A stretch of DNA of 41,031 nt from Mollicutes bacterium (GCA_003554025.1 PWFC01000036.1:1-41031), one strand, 5' to 3'. Positions 16,180 through 24,866 are shown, numbered from the stretch's first letter. Notes: generated by a model from the sequence alone, not told the origin. Made by a program: numbers and translations.

Positions 16180-16392
16180 ACAGCGAATGGGAAGAGTAGA
16201 TGCGCTAGTCTCAAAGAGAGCCGGCGGCGCTGAAAGCCGGTAGGCAAACGCATTGAAGGTAGCCCGGGAGTAGGTTGCGTGAACGAAGTAGCGCAATCCG
16301 TTGGCGGCGTTAACGCCTTGAGTGCCGGCAAGCGCCGGAAGTAAGGTGGTACCGCGACCGCTCGTCCTTATGGTTTATAAGGACGTTTTTTT
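16180..16392 (+). promoter_or_regulatory. T-box riboswitch (tRNA-Val sensing) of valS
   Basis: The leader shows Stem I with an AGTA element (16195-16198), further stems, and the highly conserved T-box AAGGTGGTACCGCG at 16343-16356. A terminator follows: CGTCCTTA (16363-16370), TAAGGACG (16378-16385), T run to 16392. Uncharged tRNA pairs through its CCA end with the T-box bulge and favours the antiterminator. A plausible valine specifier is GTA at 16259-16261, within GAAGGTAGC on the 3' side of Stem I. That choice is inference, while the T-box itself is certain. Confidence 0.95.
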
Positions 16393-16412
16393 ATTTTAAG
16401 GAGGAATGCATT

Positions 16413-18941
16413 ATGGACATGGCGAAAAAGTACAACCACAAACACGTTGAAGAAGGCAAATACGAAACCTGGAAACAATCCGGGTATTTCAAAAGCGGCG
16501 ATGAATCCAAAGAGCCCTACACCATCGTCATACCGCCCCCAAACGTTACCGGAAGGCTGCATTTAGGCCATGCTTGGGACAACACGCTGCAAGACATCAT
16601 CATTCGCAAAAAGCGCATGGAAGGTTACGATGCGCTCTATTTGCCGGGCATGGACCACGCCGGCATCGCCACGCAGGCGAAAATCGACGAAGCCCTGCGC
16701 GAACGCGGCACCGACCGCTTCAAACTTGGACGGGAAGGGTTTTTGAAAGAGGCTTGGGCCTGGAAAGAAGAATACGCCGATTTCATCCGACAACAATGGG
16801 CCGCCCTCGGCATAAGCGTCGATTACGACAAAGAACGCTTCACCCTTGATGAGGGCTTGAGCAACGCCGTGAACGAAGTGTTCATCCGGCTTTACGAAAA
16901 AGGTCTGATTTACCGCAAAGAACGCATCATCAACTGGGACGTCGAAGCCAAGACCGCCCTTTCGAACATCGAAGTCGAACACGAAGAAGTCGAAGGTTCG
17001 TTTTACTATTTTCGGTATTATCTTGAAGACAAAAGCGATTATATTCAAATTGCGACCACCCGTCCGGAGACCATGTTTGGCGACACCGCTTTGATGATCC
17101 ATCCCGACGATGAAAAACGCCAGCATTTCTTGGGCAAAAACGTTTTGATTCCCGGCACCGACGTCAAGATTCCGGTCATCACCGACCCGTATGTCGACCG
17201 TGAGTTCGGCACCGGAGCCGTAAAAGTTACCCCGGCGCACGACCCCAACGATTTCGAAGTCGGCGAGCGCCACAACTTGGACATGCCGCTTTGCATGCAC
17301 GAGGACGGCACGATGAACCATCGCGCCCACAAATACGAAGGCATGGAGCGTTTCGAATGCCGGAAGGCGCTCGTCGCCGATTTAAAAGAGGCGGGCCTTT
17401 TGGACAAAATTGAGACGCTCAAACACAACGTCGGCCACAGCGAGAGGACGGGCGTCGTCGTTGAACCGCGCCTCTCGATGCAATGGTTCGTAAAAATGGA
17501 ACCGCTAGCCAACAAAGCGCTGAAACAATCGACGGCGAAATTCGTTCCGCCCCGTTTTGAAAAAATCTTCCGCCATTGGATGGAAGAGATCGAAGACTGG
17601 TGCATCAGCCGGCAACTGTGGTGGGGGCACCGCATTCCCGCCTACTATTCTCCCGAAGGAGAACTCTACGTCGGAAACAATCCCCCAAAAGGCTATACCC
17701 AGGACGAAGACGTTTTAGACACTTGGTTTTCTTCCGCCCTTTGGCCTTTTTCGACACTCGGCTGGCCCGAAGAAACCGCCGATTTGAAGCGTTATTACCC
17801 GACACAGACCATGGTCACCGGCTACGACATCATCTTTTTCTGGGTCGCCCGCATGATTTTCCAAGGGCTTGAATTTACGGGGAAAACGCCTTTCGAGCAC
17901 GTTTTGATCCACGGTTTGATCCGCGACGAACACGGCCGCAAAATGAGCAAGTCCTTAGGCAACGGCGTCGACCCGATGGACGTCCGCGAAGAATACGGCA
18001 TGGATACGCTGCGGTATTTCCTCAGCACAAACTCCGCACCGGGTCAGGACCTCCGCTTCGAAATGGAAAAGGTCGAATCTTCATGGAACTACATCAACAA
18101 GCTTTGGAACATATCAAGGTTCATGTTGATGCATCTTGAGGAAATGAAAGAAGAAGAGCTTCACTATGAAAAAAGCGACCTTGCCCTAAAAGACCGCTGG
18201 ATTTTGAGCCGTTTGCAAGAAACGATCCAAAACGTCAACAAAAACTACGACCGTTTCGAATTCGGCGAAGCCGCCAAAGCTCTCTACAAATACAGCTGGG
18301 AAGAAGTCGCCGCCTGGTATGTCGAAGTGTCGAAACTGACGCTTTTCGGCGACGACGAACACGCGAAAAAAACCACAAAAGCCGTCATGCACGAAGTATG
18401 GCTGAACGTGTTGAAACTTTTGCACCCCTTCATGCCCTTCGTCACCGAAGAAATCTATCAAAAAATGCCTTTCAAAGATGCAAAAAGCGTCATGATCAGC
18501 GACTGGCCGAAGGCCGATGCGTCGTGTATCGACACAGAAGCTGTTGAATCGTTCGACGTTCTCAAATCCATCATTCAGCGCGTCCGTAACGTCCGCAACG
18601 AATACGACGTCCCCAACAAGCAACCGATTGACCTCTATGTCGCGTGCGGCAAGAAAACGCAAGAGCTTTTGCGTTCGCAGTCCGCTTTCTTAGAAGCGTT
18701 CCTCACGCCGCAAACCTTCGAAGTCGCCGAAACCGTCAATATGGACCGGGAGAATCTCTCTTTCGTCGACGCCGATTACACACTCTACATCCCGCTTGGC
18801 GACCTTGTCGACCTTGAAGAGGAACTGCGCAAGCAAGAAAAGGAATACGAACGACTCGGAAAAGAGATCAAACGCGCCAAAGGCATGCTCAGCAACGAAA
18901 ACTTCGTCCAAAAAGCGCCTGAAACGAAAGTAGAAGAATAG
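16413..18941 (+). CDS. valS: Valyl-tRNA synthetase, ends at an in-frame amber codon
   Basis: Class I synthetase that charges tRNA-Val and edits threonine. The 842 residues include the HIGH-type motif NVTGRLHLGHAW near residue 38, the editing (CP1) domain, and KMSKS in GRKMSKSLGNGVDP. The anticodon-binding helical domain follows, then the first helix of the C-terminal coiled coil (LVDLEEELRKQEKEYERLGK). Translation stops at TAG 18939-18941 just after APETKVEE. The same frame then continues for 25 codons reading KKKLKRYQKQRDIVAKRIEE and a few more, which is exactly the expected second helix. So the arm is cut by one nonsense codon, or the codon is read through. ATG 16413 follows AAGGAGG. Confidence 0.96.
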   Translation: MDMAKKYNHKHVEEGKYETWKQSGYFKSGDESKEPYTIVIPPPNVTGRLHLGHAWDNTLQDIIIRKKRMEGYDALYLPGMDHAGIATQAKIDEALRERGTDRFKLGREGFLKEAWAWKEEYADFIRQQWAALGISVDYDKERFTLDEGLSNAVNEVFIRLYEKGLIYRKERIINWDVEAKTALSNIEVEHEEVEGSFYYFRYYLEDKSDYIQIATTRPETMFGDTALMIHPDDEKRQHFLGKNVLIPGTDVKIPVITDPYVDREFGTGAVKVTPAHDPNDFEVGERHNLDMPLCMHEDGTMNHRAHKYEGMERFECRKALVADLKEAGLLDKIETLKHNVGHSERTGVVVEPRLSMQWFVKMEPLANKALKQSTAKFVPPRFEKIFRHWMEEIEDWCISRQLWWGHRIPAYYSPEGELYVGNNPPKGYTQDEDVLDTWFSSALWPFSTLGWPEETADLKRYYPTQTMVTGYDIIFFWVARMIFQGLEFTGKTPFEHVLIHGLIRDEHGRKMSKSLGNGVDPMDVREEYGMDTLRYFLSTNSAPGQDLRFEMEKVESSWNYINKLWNISRFMLMHLEEMKEEELHYEKSDLALKDRWILSRLQETIQNVNKNYDRFEFGEAAKALYKYSWEEVAAWYVEVSKLTLFGDDEHAKKTTKAVMHEVWLNVLKLLHPFMPFVTEEIYQKMPFKDAKSVMISDWPKADASCIDTEAVESFDVLKSIIQRVRNVRNEYDVPNKQPIDLYVACGKKTQELLRSQSAFLEAFLTPQTFEVAETVNMDRENLSFVDADYTLYIPLGDLVDLEEELRKQEKEYERLGKEIKRAKGMLSNENFVQKAPETKVEE

Positions 18942-19019
18942 AAGAAGAAGCTCAAACGCTACCAAAAACAACGCGACATCGTCGCCAAACGAATCGAGGA
19001 ATTGAAGCGCGATGTTTGA
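18942..19019 (+). pseudogene. valS: Orphaned 3' end of valS (second coiled-coil helix) after the amber codon
   Basis: Continues the valS frame directly after TAG 18939-18941 and runs to TGA 19017-19019, overlapping the folC start by 8 nt. Its composition (KKKLKRYQKQRD, VAKRIEELK) is that of the closing helix of the ValRS C-terminal antiparallel coiled coil, which in other ValRS clamps tRNA-Val. A normal gene would be 868 codons. There is no start codon or RBS of its own. It encodes protein only if the amber codon is suppressed, or if the TAG is a sequence error or strain mutation. Confidence 0.75.
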
Positions 19020-20286
19020 AACCCTGTCGGAAGCGCAAAAATGGATTGAATCGGTCCAAAAGTTCGGAGAAAAATACGACCTTTCGAGAATGCACGGCGC
19101 TTGCAAGATGCTCAACCATCCGGAAAACACCTTCAAAAGCGTCCACATCGGGGGCACAAACGGCAAAGGCTCCACGTTATCGTTTTTAAAGCACATCCTG
19201 CTTGAATCGGGCTACAACGTAGGAACTTACACAAGCCCCTACATCGTGCATTTCAACGAACGCATCAGCCTAAACGACAAGCCAATTTCCGATGAAGACC
19301 TCTTGCGTTACATCAACGAAATCTATGACGTCCAAAAAGAGTATCGTGAGCGCTATAACGACCAGATCACCTTCTTTGAACTCGTCACTTTAATCAGTTT
19401 TCTCTATTTTCGCGACCAAGACGTCGACGTTGTGCTCTATGAGGTCGGCTTAGGCGGAACGCTCGATGCGACCAACGTCATAAGCCCCGTTTTAAGCATC
19501 ATCACCAGCGTCGGCTACGACCACATGCACGTCCTTGGCAACACCTTGAAAAGCATCGCCAAAAACAAGCTGGGCATTGTCAAAGACGGGGTCCCCCTTG
19601 TGAGCGGCGTCGAAGAGAAAACCTTGCAAAAGCTATTTCGTTCGTACACAAATAAAAAGACGAGCCCGTTGCATCTCACCGCCGACAACCCGGTAAAAAA
19701 CGTTCAAATCGGTTTGCCCACGCACTTCGATTTCGAAGGCGAAACTTACACCATCAACATGGTGGGCTTTCATCAAATCGCCAACGCCCATACCGCCTTA
19801 TTGGCGAGAAACGCCCTGCATATGCGCGACGATTTCGACCTGCCGATTCCCGCTTGCAAACGGGGGCTAAAAAAAGCCCACATGCCCGGAAGGTTCGAAC
19901 GCTTCAACAACGTCGTCCTTGACGGCGCGCACAACATCAGCAGCATCGAGGCGAGTTTGAAGACCTTGAAGGCGTATTACCCCGACAAAAAGATACGCAT
20001 TCTTTTTACCGTCATGGCCGACAAGGCTTATGTGCCCATTTTGAAACGCCTTGAACGTTTCGCCGACGAACTGGTTTTCACCGAAATTCCCTATCACCGC
20101 AGCGAAAAGGCCGACCGCCTCTACGAACAATCCCGTCATCGGCGCAAACGTTTCTTTAAAGATTTCAAGGAGGCCTACCGCACAGCGCGCCCCAAGGATG
20201 AGGACACGCTCCTTTTCATCACCGGTTCCCTTTACTTCATCAGCGCCATTCGCTCTTACGTCATCGAGACTCAAAACGAAGCATAA
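19012..20286 (+). CDS. folC: Folylpolyglutamate/dihydrofolate synthase
   Basis: ATP-dependent Mur-ligase-family enzyme that adds glutamates to folates, and in many bacteria also makes dihydrofolate from dihydropteroate. The 424 residues show the P-loop IGGTNGKGSTLSF near residue 46, the folate loop TSPYIVHFNERI, the metal-site glutamate in YEVGLGGTLDATN, SVGYDHMHVLGNT, and the C-terminal LDGAHN motif. All are intact. The start ATG lies inside the full-length valS frame, so the two genes would overlap by 8 nt if valS were not truncated, the same valS-folC pair as in Bacillus. A bidirectional terminator follows. Confidence 0.94.
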   Translation: MFETLSEAQKWIESVQKFGEKYDLSRMHGACKMLNHPENTFKSVHIGGTNGKGSTLSFLKHILLESGYNVGTYTSPYIVHFNERISLNDKPISDEDLLRYINEIYDVQKEYRERYNDQITFFELVTLISFLYFRDQDVDVVLYEVGLGGTLDATNVISPVLSIITSVGYDHMHVLGNTLKSIAKNKLGIVKDGVPLVSGVEEKTLQKLFRSYTNKKTSPLHLTADNPVKNVQIGLPTHFDFEGETYTINMVGFHQIANAHTALLARNALHMRDDFDLPIPACKRGLKKAHMPGRFERFNNVVLDGAHNISSIEASLKTLKAYYPDKKIRILFTVMADKAYVPILKRLERFADELVFTEIPYHRSEKADRLYEQSRHRRKRFFKDFKEAYRTARPKDEDTLLFITGSLYFISAIRSYVIETQNEA

Positions 20287-20327
20287 AAAAGGCCCGAAGC
20301 GTCGCTCGACGCTTCGGGCTCTTTTTA
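20285..20327. terminator. Bidirectional terminator between folC and ptsI
   Basis: GCCCGAAGCGTC (20292-20303) pairs with GACGCTTCGGGC (20308-20319), loop GCTC, with A6 on the left and T5 on the right. Confidence 0.95.
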
Positions 20328-22037
20328 TAAGTGTTCTTTACGGAACGCTTCCAACAATTTTTCGACTTCGTCGATTTCGGCATTTGCCAGCGCTTTTTTT
20401 GCAAGGGATTCAAGGTCGTTAGAGGTTACCTCGGAAAGCGCGCTGCGAATTTCCAAGACGCTTGCCGGCGACATGCTCAATTCGTCGATGCCCATGCCCG
20501 CAAGCAAAAGCGCCGCGTTCAAGTCTCCGGCGATTTCTCCGCAGACTCCGACTTCGATGCCTTCCTTGTGTGCGCCTTCGATGACGGTCTTGATGAGCCT
20601 AAGCAGCACCGGGTCGTAAGGCCGGTAGAGGTAGGCGACTTTCTCGTTCATTCTATCGGCGGCGAAGGTGTATTGGATGAGGTCGTTGGTGCCGATGGAG
20701 AAAAAGTCGCATTGTTTTGCGAGTTCGTTTGCGTTCAAAGCGGCCGAGGGGATTTCGATCATGATGCCGACTTTGATGTTTTTTTGATAATCGACGCCTT
20801 CGTCTTCTAAGGAATCGGCGGATTCGGCGAGTACGCGTTTCGCCGCTTTGAGTTCTTCGGTGGTGGCGACCATCGGAAACATGATGCGGACGTCGTCTTG
20901 ATTTTTCGCGGCGATCAGCAACGCTTGAAGTTGCGTTTTGAACAAGTCTTTTTGTTCTAGGGTGAGCCGGATGGCGCGATGCCCCAAGAACGGATTCTCT
21001 TCTTTGTCCTGTGTCAAGTAGGGCAGTTCCTTGTCGCCGCCGATGTCCAACGTGCGGACAATGACCGGTTGAATCGTCTCAAAAACCTTGCGGTAAGCCT
21101 CGACTTGTTCGTCGCGCGATGGCATGCTATCGGTGTCCATGAACAAAAACTCGGTCCGAAACAACCCGACGCCTTCGGCGCCGTTTTCTTTAAGAGCGAC
21201 AAGTTCTTTTAAGGACCCCAAGTTCGCAAAGAGAGGAAGGGAGCGGTCGTCTTTGGTTTTGGTGGGTTTGTCGGCAAACTTCTTCAAAGCCGCTTTTCGT
21301 TTTTCTTCCTTGGTGGCTTTTTTCTTTGCCCCTTGCAAAAGATTCTCATTGGGGTCGATGTGAATCTCGCCGGTGGTCGCATCCAAATAAAGCGTTTGTC
21401 CGTCTTTAACGTTTTGAAGCGCGTCTTTCGCTCCGACGACGGCGGGGATGCCCAAAGCACGGGCGATGATGGCCGTATGCGAGGTACGTCCGCCGATTTC
21501 GGTGACAAACCCCTTGACCTTGTTCAAATCAAGCCCTGCCGTGTCGCTAGGAGTCAAGTCGCGGGCGACGACGATGGTTTCATCCTCTAAAAGCGAAAGG
21601 TCTTTGACGGGTTTGCCGAGCAGATAGCCCAAAACGCGTTGCTGAATGTCGGCGATGTCCGCGGCGCGGGCCCGAAAGTATTCGTCTTCCATTTCTTGAA
21701 ACATATCGATGTATTGATTGGTGACCTTCTCGTAGGCATAAGCCGCTTGCACGCTGTCGTTTTCGATCATGTTTTCGACTTGGCCTTTGATCTCCACATC
21801 GCGCAGCATTTCCAGGTGCGCGTCAAAAATCTCCGCATGGTCCTCATCCAGAGTTTCTGCGGTTTTCGACCGCAACGACCGCAAATCCTTTTCGCTGCGG
21901 TCCAGCGCGTCGTGGAAATCCTTGATGCACGTTTTCGGGTTTTCACAAGATTCTTTTTCGGCGCTTAGCGTTTCCTTTTCCAAACAAAGGGCCTTGCCTA
22001 CGGCGTGGCCTTCGCTGGCGATTTTTCCTTTGAGCAT
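20325..22037 (-). CDS. ptsI: PTS enzyme I (phosphoenolpyruvate-protein phosphotransferase)
   Basis: Takes phosphate from PEP and passes it to HPr. The 570 residues cover the N-terminal HPr-binding/phospho-His domain with active His187 in GGRTSHTAIIARALG. The PEP-binding TIM barrel has GLFRTEFLFMD and the C-terminal VGVCGEIAGD with the catalytic Cys. Length and order are those of a complete enzyme I. The start codon complement at 22035-22037 is preceded on its strand by GGAGGG. It is transcribed alone, opposite to the surrounding genes, with its own promoter. The partner ptsH is about 10 kb away, a split arrangement unlike the usual ptsHI operon. Confidence 0.96.
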   Translation of the reverse strand: MLKGKIASEGHAVGKALCLEKETLSAEKESCENPKTCIKDFHDALDRSEKDLRSLRSKTAETLDEDHAEIFDAHLEMLRDVEIKGQVENMIENDSVQAAYAYEKVTNQYIDMFQEMEDEYFRARAADIADIQQRVLGYLLGKPVKDLSLLEDETIVVARDLTPSDTAGLDLNKVKGFVTEIGGRTSHTAIIARALGIPAVVGAKDALQNVKDGQTLYLDATTGEIHIDPNENLLQGAKKKATKEEKRKAALKKFADKPTKTKDDRSLPLFANLGSLKELVALKENGAEGVGLFRTEFLFMDTDSMPSRDEQVEAYRKVFETIQPVIVRTLDIGGDKELPYLTQDKEENPFLGHRAIRLTLEQKDLFKTQLQALLIAAKNQDDVRIMFPMVATTEELKAAKRVLAESADSLEDEGVDYQKNIKVGIMIEIPSAALNANELAKQCDFFSIGTNDLIQYTFAADRMNEKVAYLYRPYDPVLLRLIKTVIEGAHKEGIEVGVCGEIAGDLNAALLLAGMGIDELSMSPASVLEIRSALSEVTSNDLESLAKKALANAEIDEVEKLLEAFRKEHL

Positions 22038-22072
22038 ACAAAACCCTCCATCGCTGTTTTGGCTTCACGCTA

Positions 22073-22102
22073 ATTTTAGCATATCACTGGTCGTCTGCGC
22101 AA
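22073..22102 (-). promoter_or_regulatory. Promoter of ptsI
   Basis: On the minus strand TTGCGC (22102-22097), 18-bp spacer, TAAAAT (22078-22073), with TGC in front of the -10. Confidence 0.6.
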
Positions 22103-22185
22103 AAAAACAAACACGGTTTCTTTCTACCTAAATATGGAAACAAGACCTCTTTCTGCCGCGAAAATCCGCACATCTTTTTCCGATT

Positions 22186-22195
22186 GTGCTATAAT
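22186..22195 (+). promoter_or_regulatory. Extended -10 promoter of mutY
   Basis: TGTGC then TATAAT (22190-22195). The start would fall near 22202, which supports the downstream ATG at 22218. Confidence 0.55.
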
Positions 22196-22217
22196 CGAAG
22201 GCGGGAGAGATGACACG

Positions 22218-23237
22218 ATGGAAAATCCAAAACGGTTTGCGGCGCTCCTTTGCGAGTGGTACCGCGCGCATAAAAGGGACCTTCCCTTTCGAAAAACGCA
22301 AGATCCTTACAAAATTTTCTTAAGCGAGCTCATGCTTCAACAAACCCGCATGGAAACCGCCGTGCCTTATTACGAACGTTTTTTACGGCGTTTTCCGGAC
22401 GTTGAGACGCTTTCAAACGCCTCTGAACGCGAAGTGCTCAAACATTGGGAAGGGCTTGGCTACTATCGAAGAGCCACCCATCTTTTAAAGGCCGCACGAA
22501 CAATCCGTGACGAGCATCAAGGCGAATTTCCGCGCGAAATTAACGAATTGGAGCGTTTAAAAGGCGTCGGCCGCTACACCGCCCGCGCCATCCATTCGAT
22601 CGCTTACGACGGACCCTCGCCCGCGGTTGACGGGAACGTCATGCGCGTGATGAGCCGGTACTTGCCGTATGAAAAAGACGCCAGAAAGACGAAACATATG
22701 AAAGAAATCGAAGCCATATTGCAACCGGCGATTGAAACGGAACGCCCAAGCGATTTCACCCAAGCGATGATGGAGTTAGGCGCACTCGTGTGCAAAAAAA
22801 GCCCGCGATGCGAACGCTGTCCATTGCAACGGGAATGCTTCGCATACGAACATAAAGCCTATGACCGGCTTCCGGTCCTTCCGAAAAAAAAGCCAAAAAC
22901 CAAGGAATCGTATTATACGTTCTTGGTGGTCAAGGAAGGACGCTATCTTCTCAAACCCCAAGGACCAAACGCATTGCTTTCGGGGATGCATCTGTTTCCC
23001 CAGTATAAGGCGGAGGGTTTTGATGAAGCGTTTGCCTCCTTGAAAGACGATTATGCGTTGCGTTTTACCCACTATAAAGCACTCGGAACGTTCCAACATG
23101 TCTTTTCCCACAAGATTTGGAATATGAAGGCGTATTTGGTCGAAGCCTTCGAAGGGACGGGAACGTTTTACACCTTCGACGAAGCTCCGGCCATTCCGAC
23201 CGCCCACAAAAAAATCGTGTACCGCCGTAAAAAGTAA
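22218..23237 (+). CDS. mutY: Adenine DNA glycosylase MutY
   Basis: Removes adenine mispaired with 8-oxoguanine in base excision repair. The 339 residues show the catalytic Glu in FLSELMLQQTR, the helix-hairpin-helix LKGVGRYTARAI, the catalytic Asp in VDGNVMRVMSRYLP, and a complete 4Fe-4S loop, C-x6-C-x2-C-x5-C (CKKSPRCERCPLQREC). A MutT-like C-terminal domain that recognises 8-oxoG follows. The ATG 22218 is favoured: GGGAGA precedes it and the promoter -10 ends at 22195, while an in-frame ATG at 22134 is upstream of that promoter. It sits between ptsI and radC, a neighbourhood of repair genes. Confidence 0.93.
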   Translation: MENPKRFAALLCEWYRAHKRDLPFRKTQDPYKIFLSELMLQQTRMETAVPYYERFLRRFPDVETLSNASEREVLKHWEGLGYYRRATHLLKAARTIRDEHQGEFPREINELERLKGVGRYTARAIHSIAYDGPSPAVDGNVMRVMSRYLPYEKDARKTKHMKEIEAILQPAIETERPSDFTQAMMELGALVCKKSPRCERCPLQRECFAYEHKAYDRLPVLPKKKPKTKESYYTFLVVKEGRYLLKPQGPNALLSGMHLFPQYKAEGFDEAFASLKDDYALRFTHYKALGTFQHVFSHKIWNMKAYLVEAFEGTGTFYTFDEAPAIPTAHKKIVYRRKK

Positions 23238-23281
23238 TTCATGGCTTTTCCATCTATCATTAAGTAGATAGGAGGATGCCC

Positions 23282-23962
23282 ATGTTTTTGATCAAAGAAA
23301 TGCCCCACAAGGAACGACCCCGCGAAAGATTTTTGGAATACGGCCGCGAAGCGCTCTCGACGCACGAACTCATCGCCATCATCCTTAGGACCGGCACAAA
23401 AAGAACCAGCGTGCTTGAACTCTCAAAAAGCATCTTTTACCGTTACCCCTCGATCAAAGCGCTCAATCAAGCAAGTGTGAAAGAACTCACCGACCTTCCG
23501 GGGATGGGAAGCGCCAAAGCGATTCAGCTGCTTTCGGCCTTAGAACTCGGCAAACGCCTTTTTGCCGAATCGTTTCCTAAAAACGTCAAACTGCTCCATC
23601 CGGAAAAGGTTTATGAATATTTGAAGGCCGACCTTGAGATGGGCACACAGGAAATGTTTTACGCGCTGTATCTTGACACCAAAGGCGCCCTTATCAAAAA
23701 ACAGCTTTTGTTCATAGGCTCGCTTAGTTCCGCGCTTGTTCACCCGCGGGAAATCTTCAAGCACGCCGTCACGCTTTCGGCCGCCTCGATCATCATCGTC
23801 CACAACCACCCCTCCGGCGACCCGACGCCTTCGGCGGCCGACGTACGCATCACCAAAACCATGGTGCAAAACGGAAAATTGATGGACATCGAGATTTTGG
23901 ACCACGTTGTCATCGGCAAGGGAAAGTACTATTCCATGCGTCAGCACAACATCATCGACTAA
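23282..23962 (+). CDS. radC: RadC/YsxA family JAB-domain protein
   Basis: The conserved RadC protein; despite the name, a repair role is not supported in modern work. The 226 residues have an N-terminal helix-hairpin-helix (LTDLPGMGSAKAIQLL, about residues 69-84) and a C-terminal JAB/MPN-type metal site HNHPSGDPTPSAAD with H174, H176 and D187. ATG 23282 lies 6 nt after AGGAGG; another ATG at 23276 touches that RBS. In Bacillus radC precedes mreBCD-minCD; those shape and division genes are missing here and rplU follows instead. Confidence 0.92.
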   Translation: MFLIKEMPHKERPRERFLEYGREALSTHELIAIILRTGTKRTSVLELSKSIFYRYPSIKALNQASVKELTDLPGMGSAKAIQLLSALELGKRLFAESFPKNVKLLHPEKVYEYLKADLEMGTQEMFYALYLDTKGALIKKQLLFIGSLSSALVHPREIFKHAVTLSAASIIIVHNHPSGDPTPSAADVRITKTMVQNGKLMDIEILDHVVIGKGKYYSMRQHNIID

Positions 23963-23996
23963 CCGAAATTTCCCACGCATTTGCCGGTTTTATGTC

Positions 23997-24025
23997 TTTA
24001 CAAGCCGATACATTTCCTGTATAAT
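23997..24025 (+). promoter_or_regulatory. Promoter of the rplU-rpmA operon
   Basis: TTTACA (23997-24002), exactly 17 bp, TATAAT (24020-24025). Start expected near 24032. Confidence 0.87.
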
Positions 24026-24031
24026 GTAAGA

Positions 24032-24182
24032 AGTTATTCGGAAAGTCTATCGGATATTGACAAATACGCAGGGTTTTGGTATTCTTTCCATGCCCGCAGC
24101 ATACCGCTCAGAACGGGTCTGAAAGCATAGTTTCGACTATCACCCTTATGGCGAGTCTTATCAATGAGGAGGTGCTCAGAGC
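24032..24182 (+). promoter_or_regulatory. Structured 5' leader of rplU (probable L21 leader)
   Basis: A 150-nt untranslated leader separates the promoter from rplU. It contains several short complementary segments and the stretches CAGGGTTTTGGTATTC and CATAGTTTCGACTATCACCC, without any start codon plus RBS until GAGGAGG at 24165-24171. Position and length match the known ribosomal-protein L21 leader of Bacillota (Rfam RF00559), in which L21 is thought to repress its own operon. I could not run a covariance search, so the family is inferred from context. Confidence 0.6.
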
Positions 24183-24494
24183 ATGTACGCAGTGATCGAA
24201 ACCGGCGGCAAACAGCTTCGCGTGGAAAAAGGCGGCGAAATCTTCGTCGAGAAGATGGACGCCAAAGAAGGCGAGAACGTAACCTTCGACCAAGTGCTGA
24301 TGATTGGCGGTGACACGACTAGTGTCGGCAATCCCTACATCAAAGGCGCGAAAGTCCAAGCGAAGGTCGTCAAACAAGGAAAACAAAAGAAAATCACCGT
24401 TTTCAAAATCAAACCCAAGAAAAACTACAGACGCAAACAGGGTCACAGACAACCCTACACAAAACTCGAAATTACGGATATTACCGTCGCATAA
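24183..24494 (+). CDS. rplU: 50S ribosomal protein L21
   Basis: A 103-residue component of the large subunit that binds 23S rRNA. It opens with the family signature [20 protein letters not shown] and ends with [21 protein letters not shown], the conserved basic C-terminal loop. The length is standard. GAGGAGG stands 11 nt before the ATG. The L27 gene follows after only 30 nt, so the Prp protease gene (ysxB) that separates these two genes in most Bacillota is absent. Confidence 0.97.
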   Translation: MYAVIETGGKQLRVEKGGEIFVEKMDAKEGENVTFDQVLMIGGDTTSVGNPYIKGAKVQAKVVKQGKQKKITVFKIKPKKNYRRKQGHRQPYTKLEITDITVA

Positions 24495-24524
24495 AGCGAG
24501 CAAACCTATCGGAGGTGACAAGCA

Positions 24525-24809
24525 ATGTTGATAGATATCAAACTCCTACCCCACATGGCCTCGAAGAAAGGCGTCGGTTCTACAAAGAACGGACGCGATT
24601 CGGAAGCGAAACGCCTTGGTGCGAAACGCGCAGACGGCCAGTATTGCAAAGCCGGTTCCATCATCTACCGTCAACGTGGAACCAAAGTCCATGCCGGAGC
24701 CAACGTAGGCATCGGCGGGGACGACACGCTTTTCAGCAAAATTGACGGCGTCGTTCGATTCGAACGCATGGGAAGATCCAAAAAACGCGCTTCGGTATAC
24801 CCCGAATAA
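24525..24809 (+). CDS. rpmA: 50S ribosomal protein L27 with N-terminal extension
   Basis: Large-subunit protein whose N-terminus reaches the peptidyl-transferase centre. The 94 residues begin [20 protein letters not shown]; the body ([43 protein letters not shown]) is standard. Bacillota L27 normally carries a short extension of the form MLxLDLQFFA that the protease Prp removes before SKKG. Here the extension is one to three residues longer and reads LLPHMA instead of QFFA. GGAGGTG 8 nt before ATG 24525 fixes the long start; an internal ATG at 24555 would give a short L27 but has no RBS. Confidence 0.95.
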   Translation: MLIDIKLLPHMASKKGVGSTKNGRDSEAKRLGAKRADGQYCKAGSIIYRQRGTKVHAGANVGIGGDDTLFSKIDGVVRFERMGRSKKRASVYPE

Positions 24810-24818
24810 CAAGAATCC

Positions 24819-24849
24819 GGCAAGCAGTATTCCACTGTTTGCCTTTTTT
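24819..24849 (+). terminator. Terminator after rpmA
   Basis: GGCAAGCAGT (24819-24828) pairs with ACTGTTTGCC (24834-24843) with one G-U pair, then six T. Confidence 0.88.
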
Positions 24850-24866
24850 ATATGGGTCCGTTGGTG

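Noticed and set aside
16180-16392. Cryptic coding sequence in the valS leader
   Set aside because: The region is fully explained by the T-box RNA and its terminator.
18942-19019. Separate small gene between valS and folC
   Set aside because: There is no start codon or RBS, and the sequence continues the valS frame with the expected helix, so it is treated as the severed 3' end of valS.
22134-22217. Longer N-terminus for MutY from ATG 22134
   Set aside because: The mutY -10 box (22190-22195) and RBS lie downstream of that ATG, and the extra residues have no counterpart in MutY proteins.
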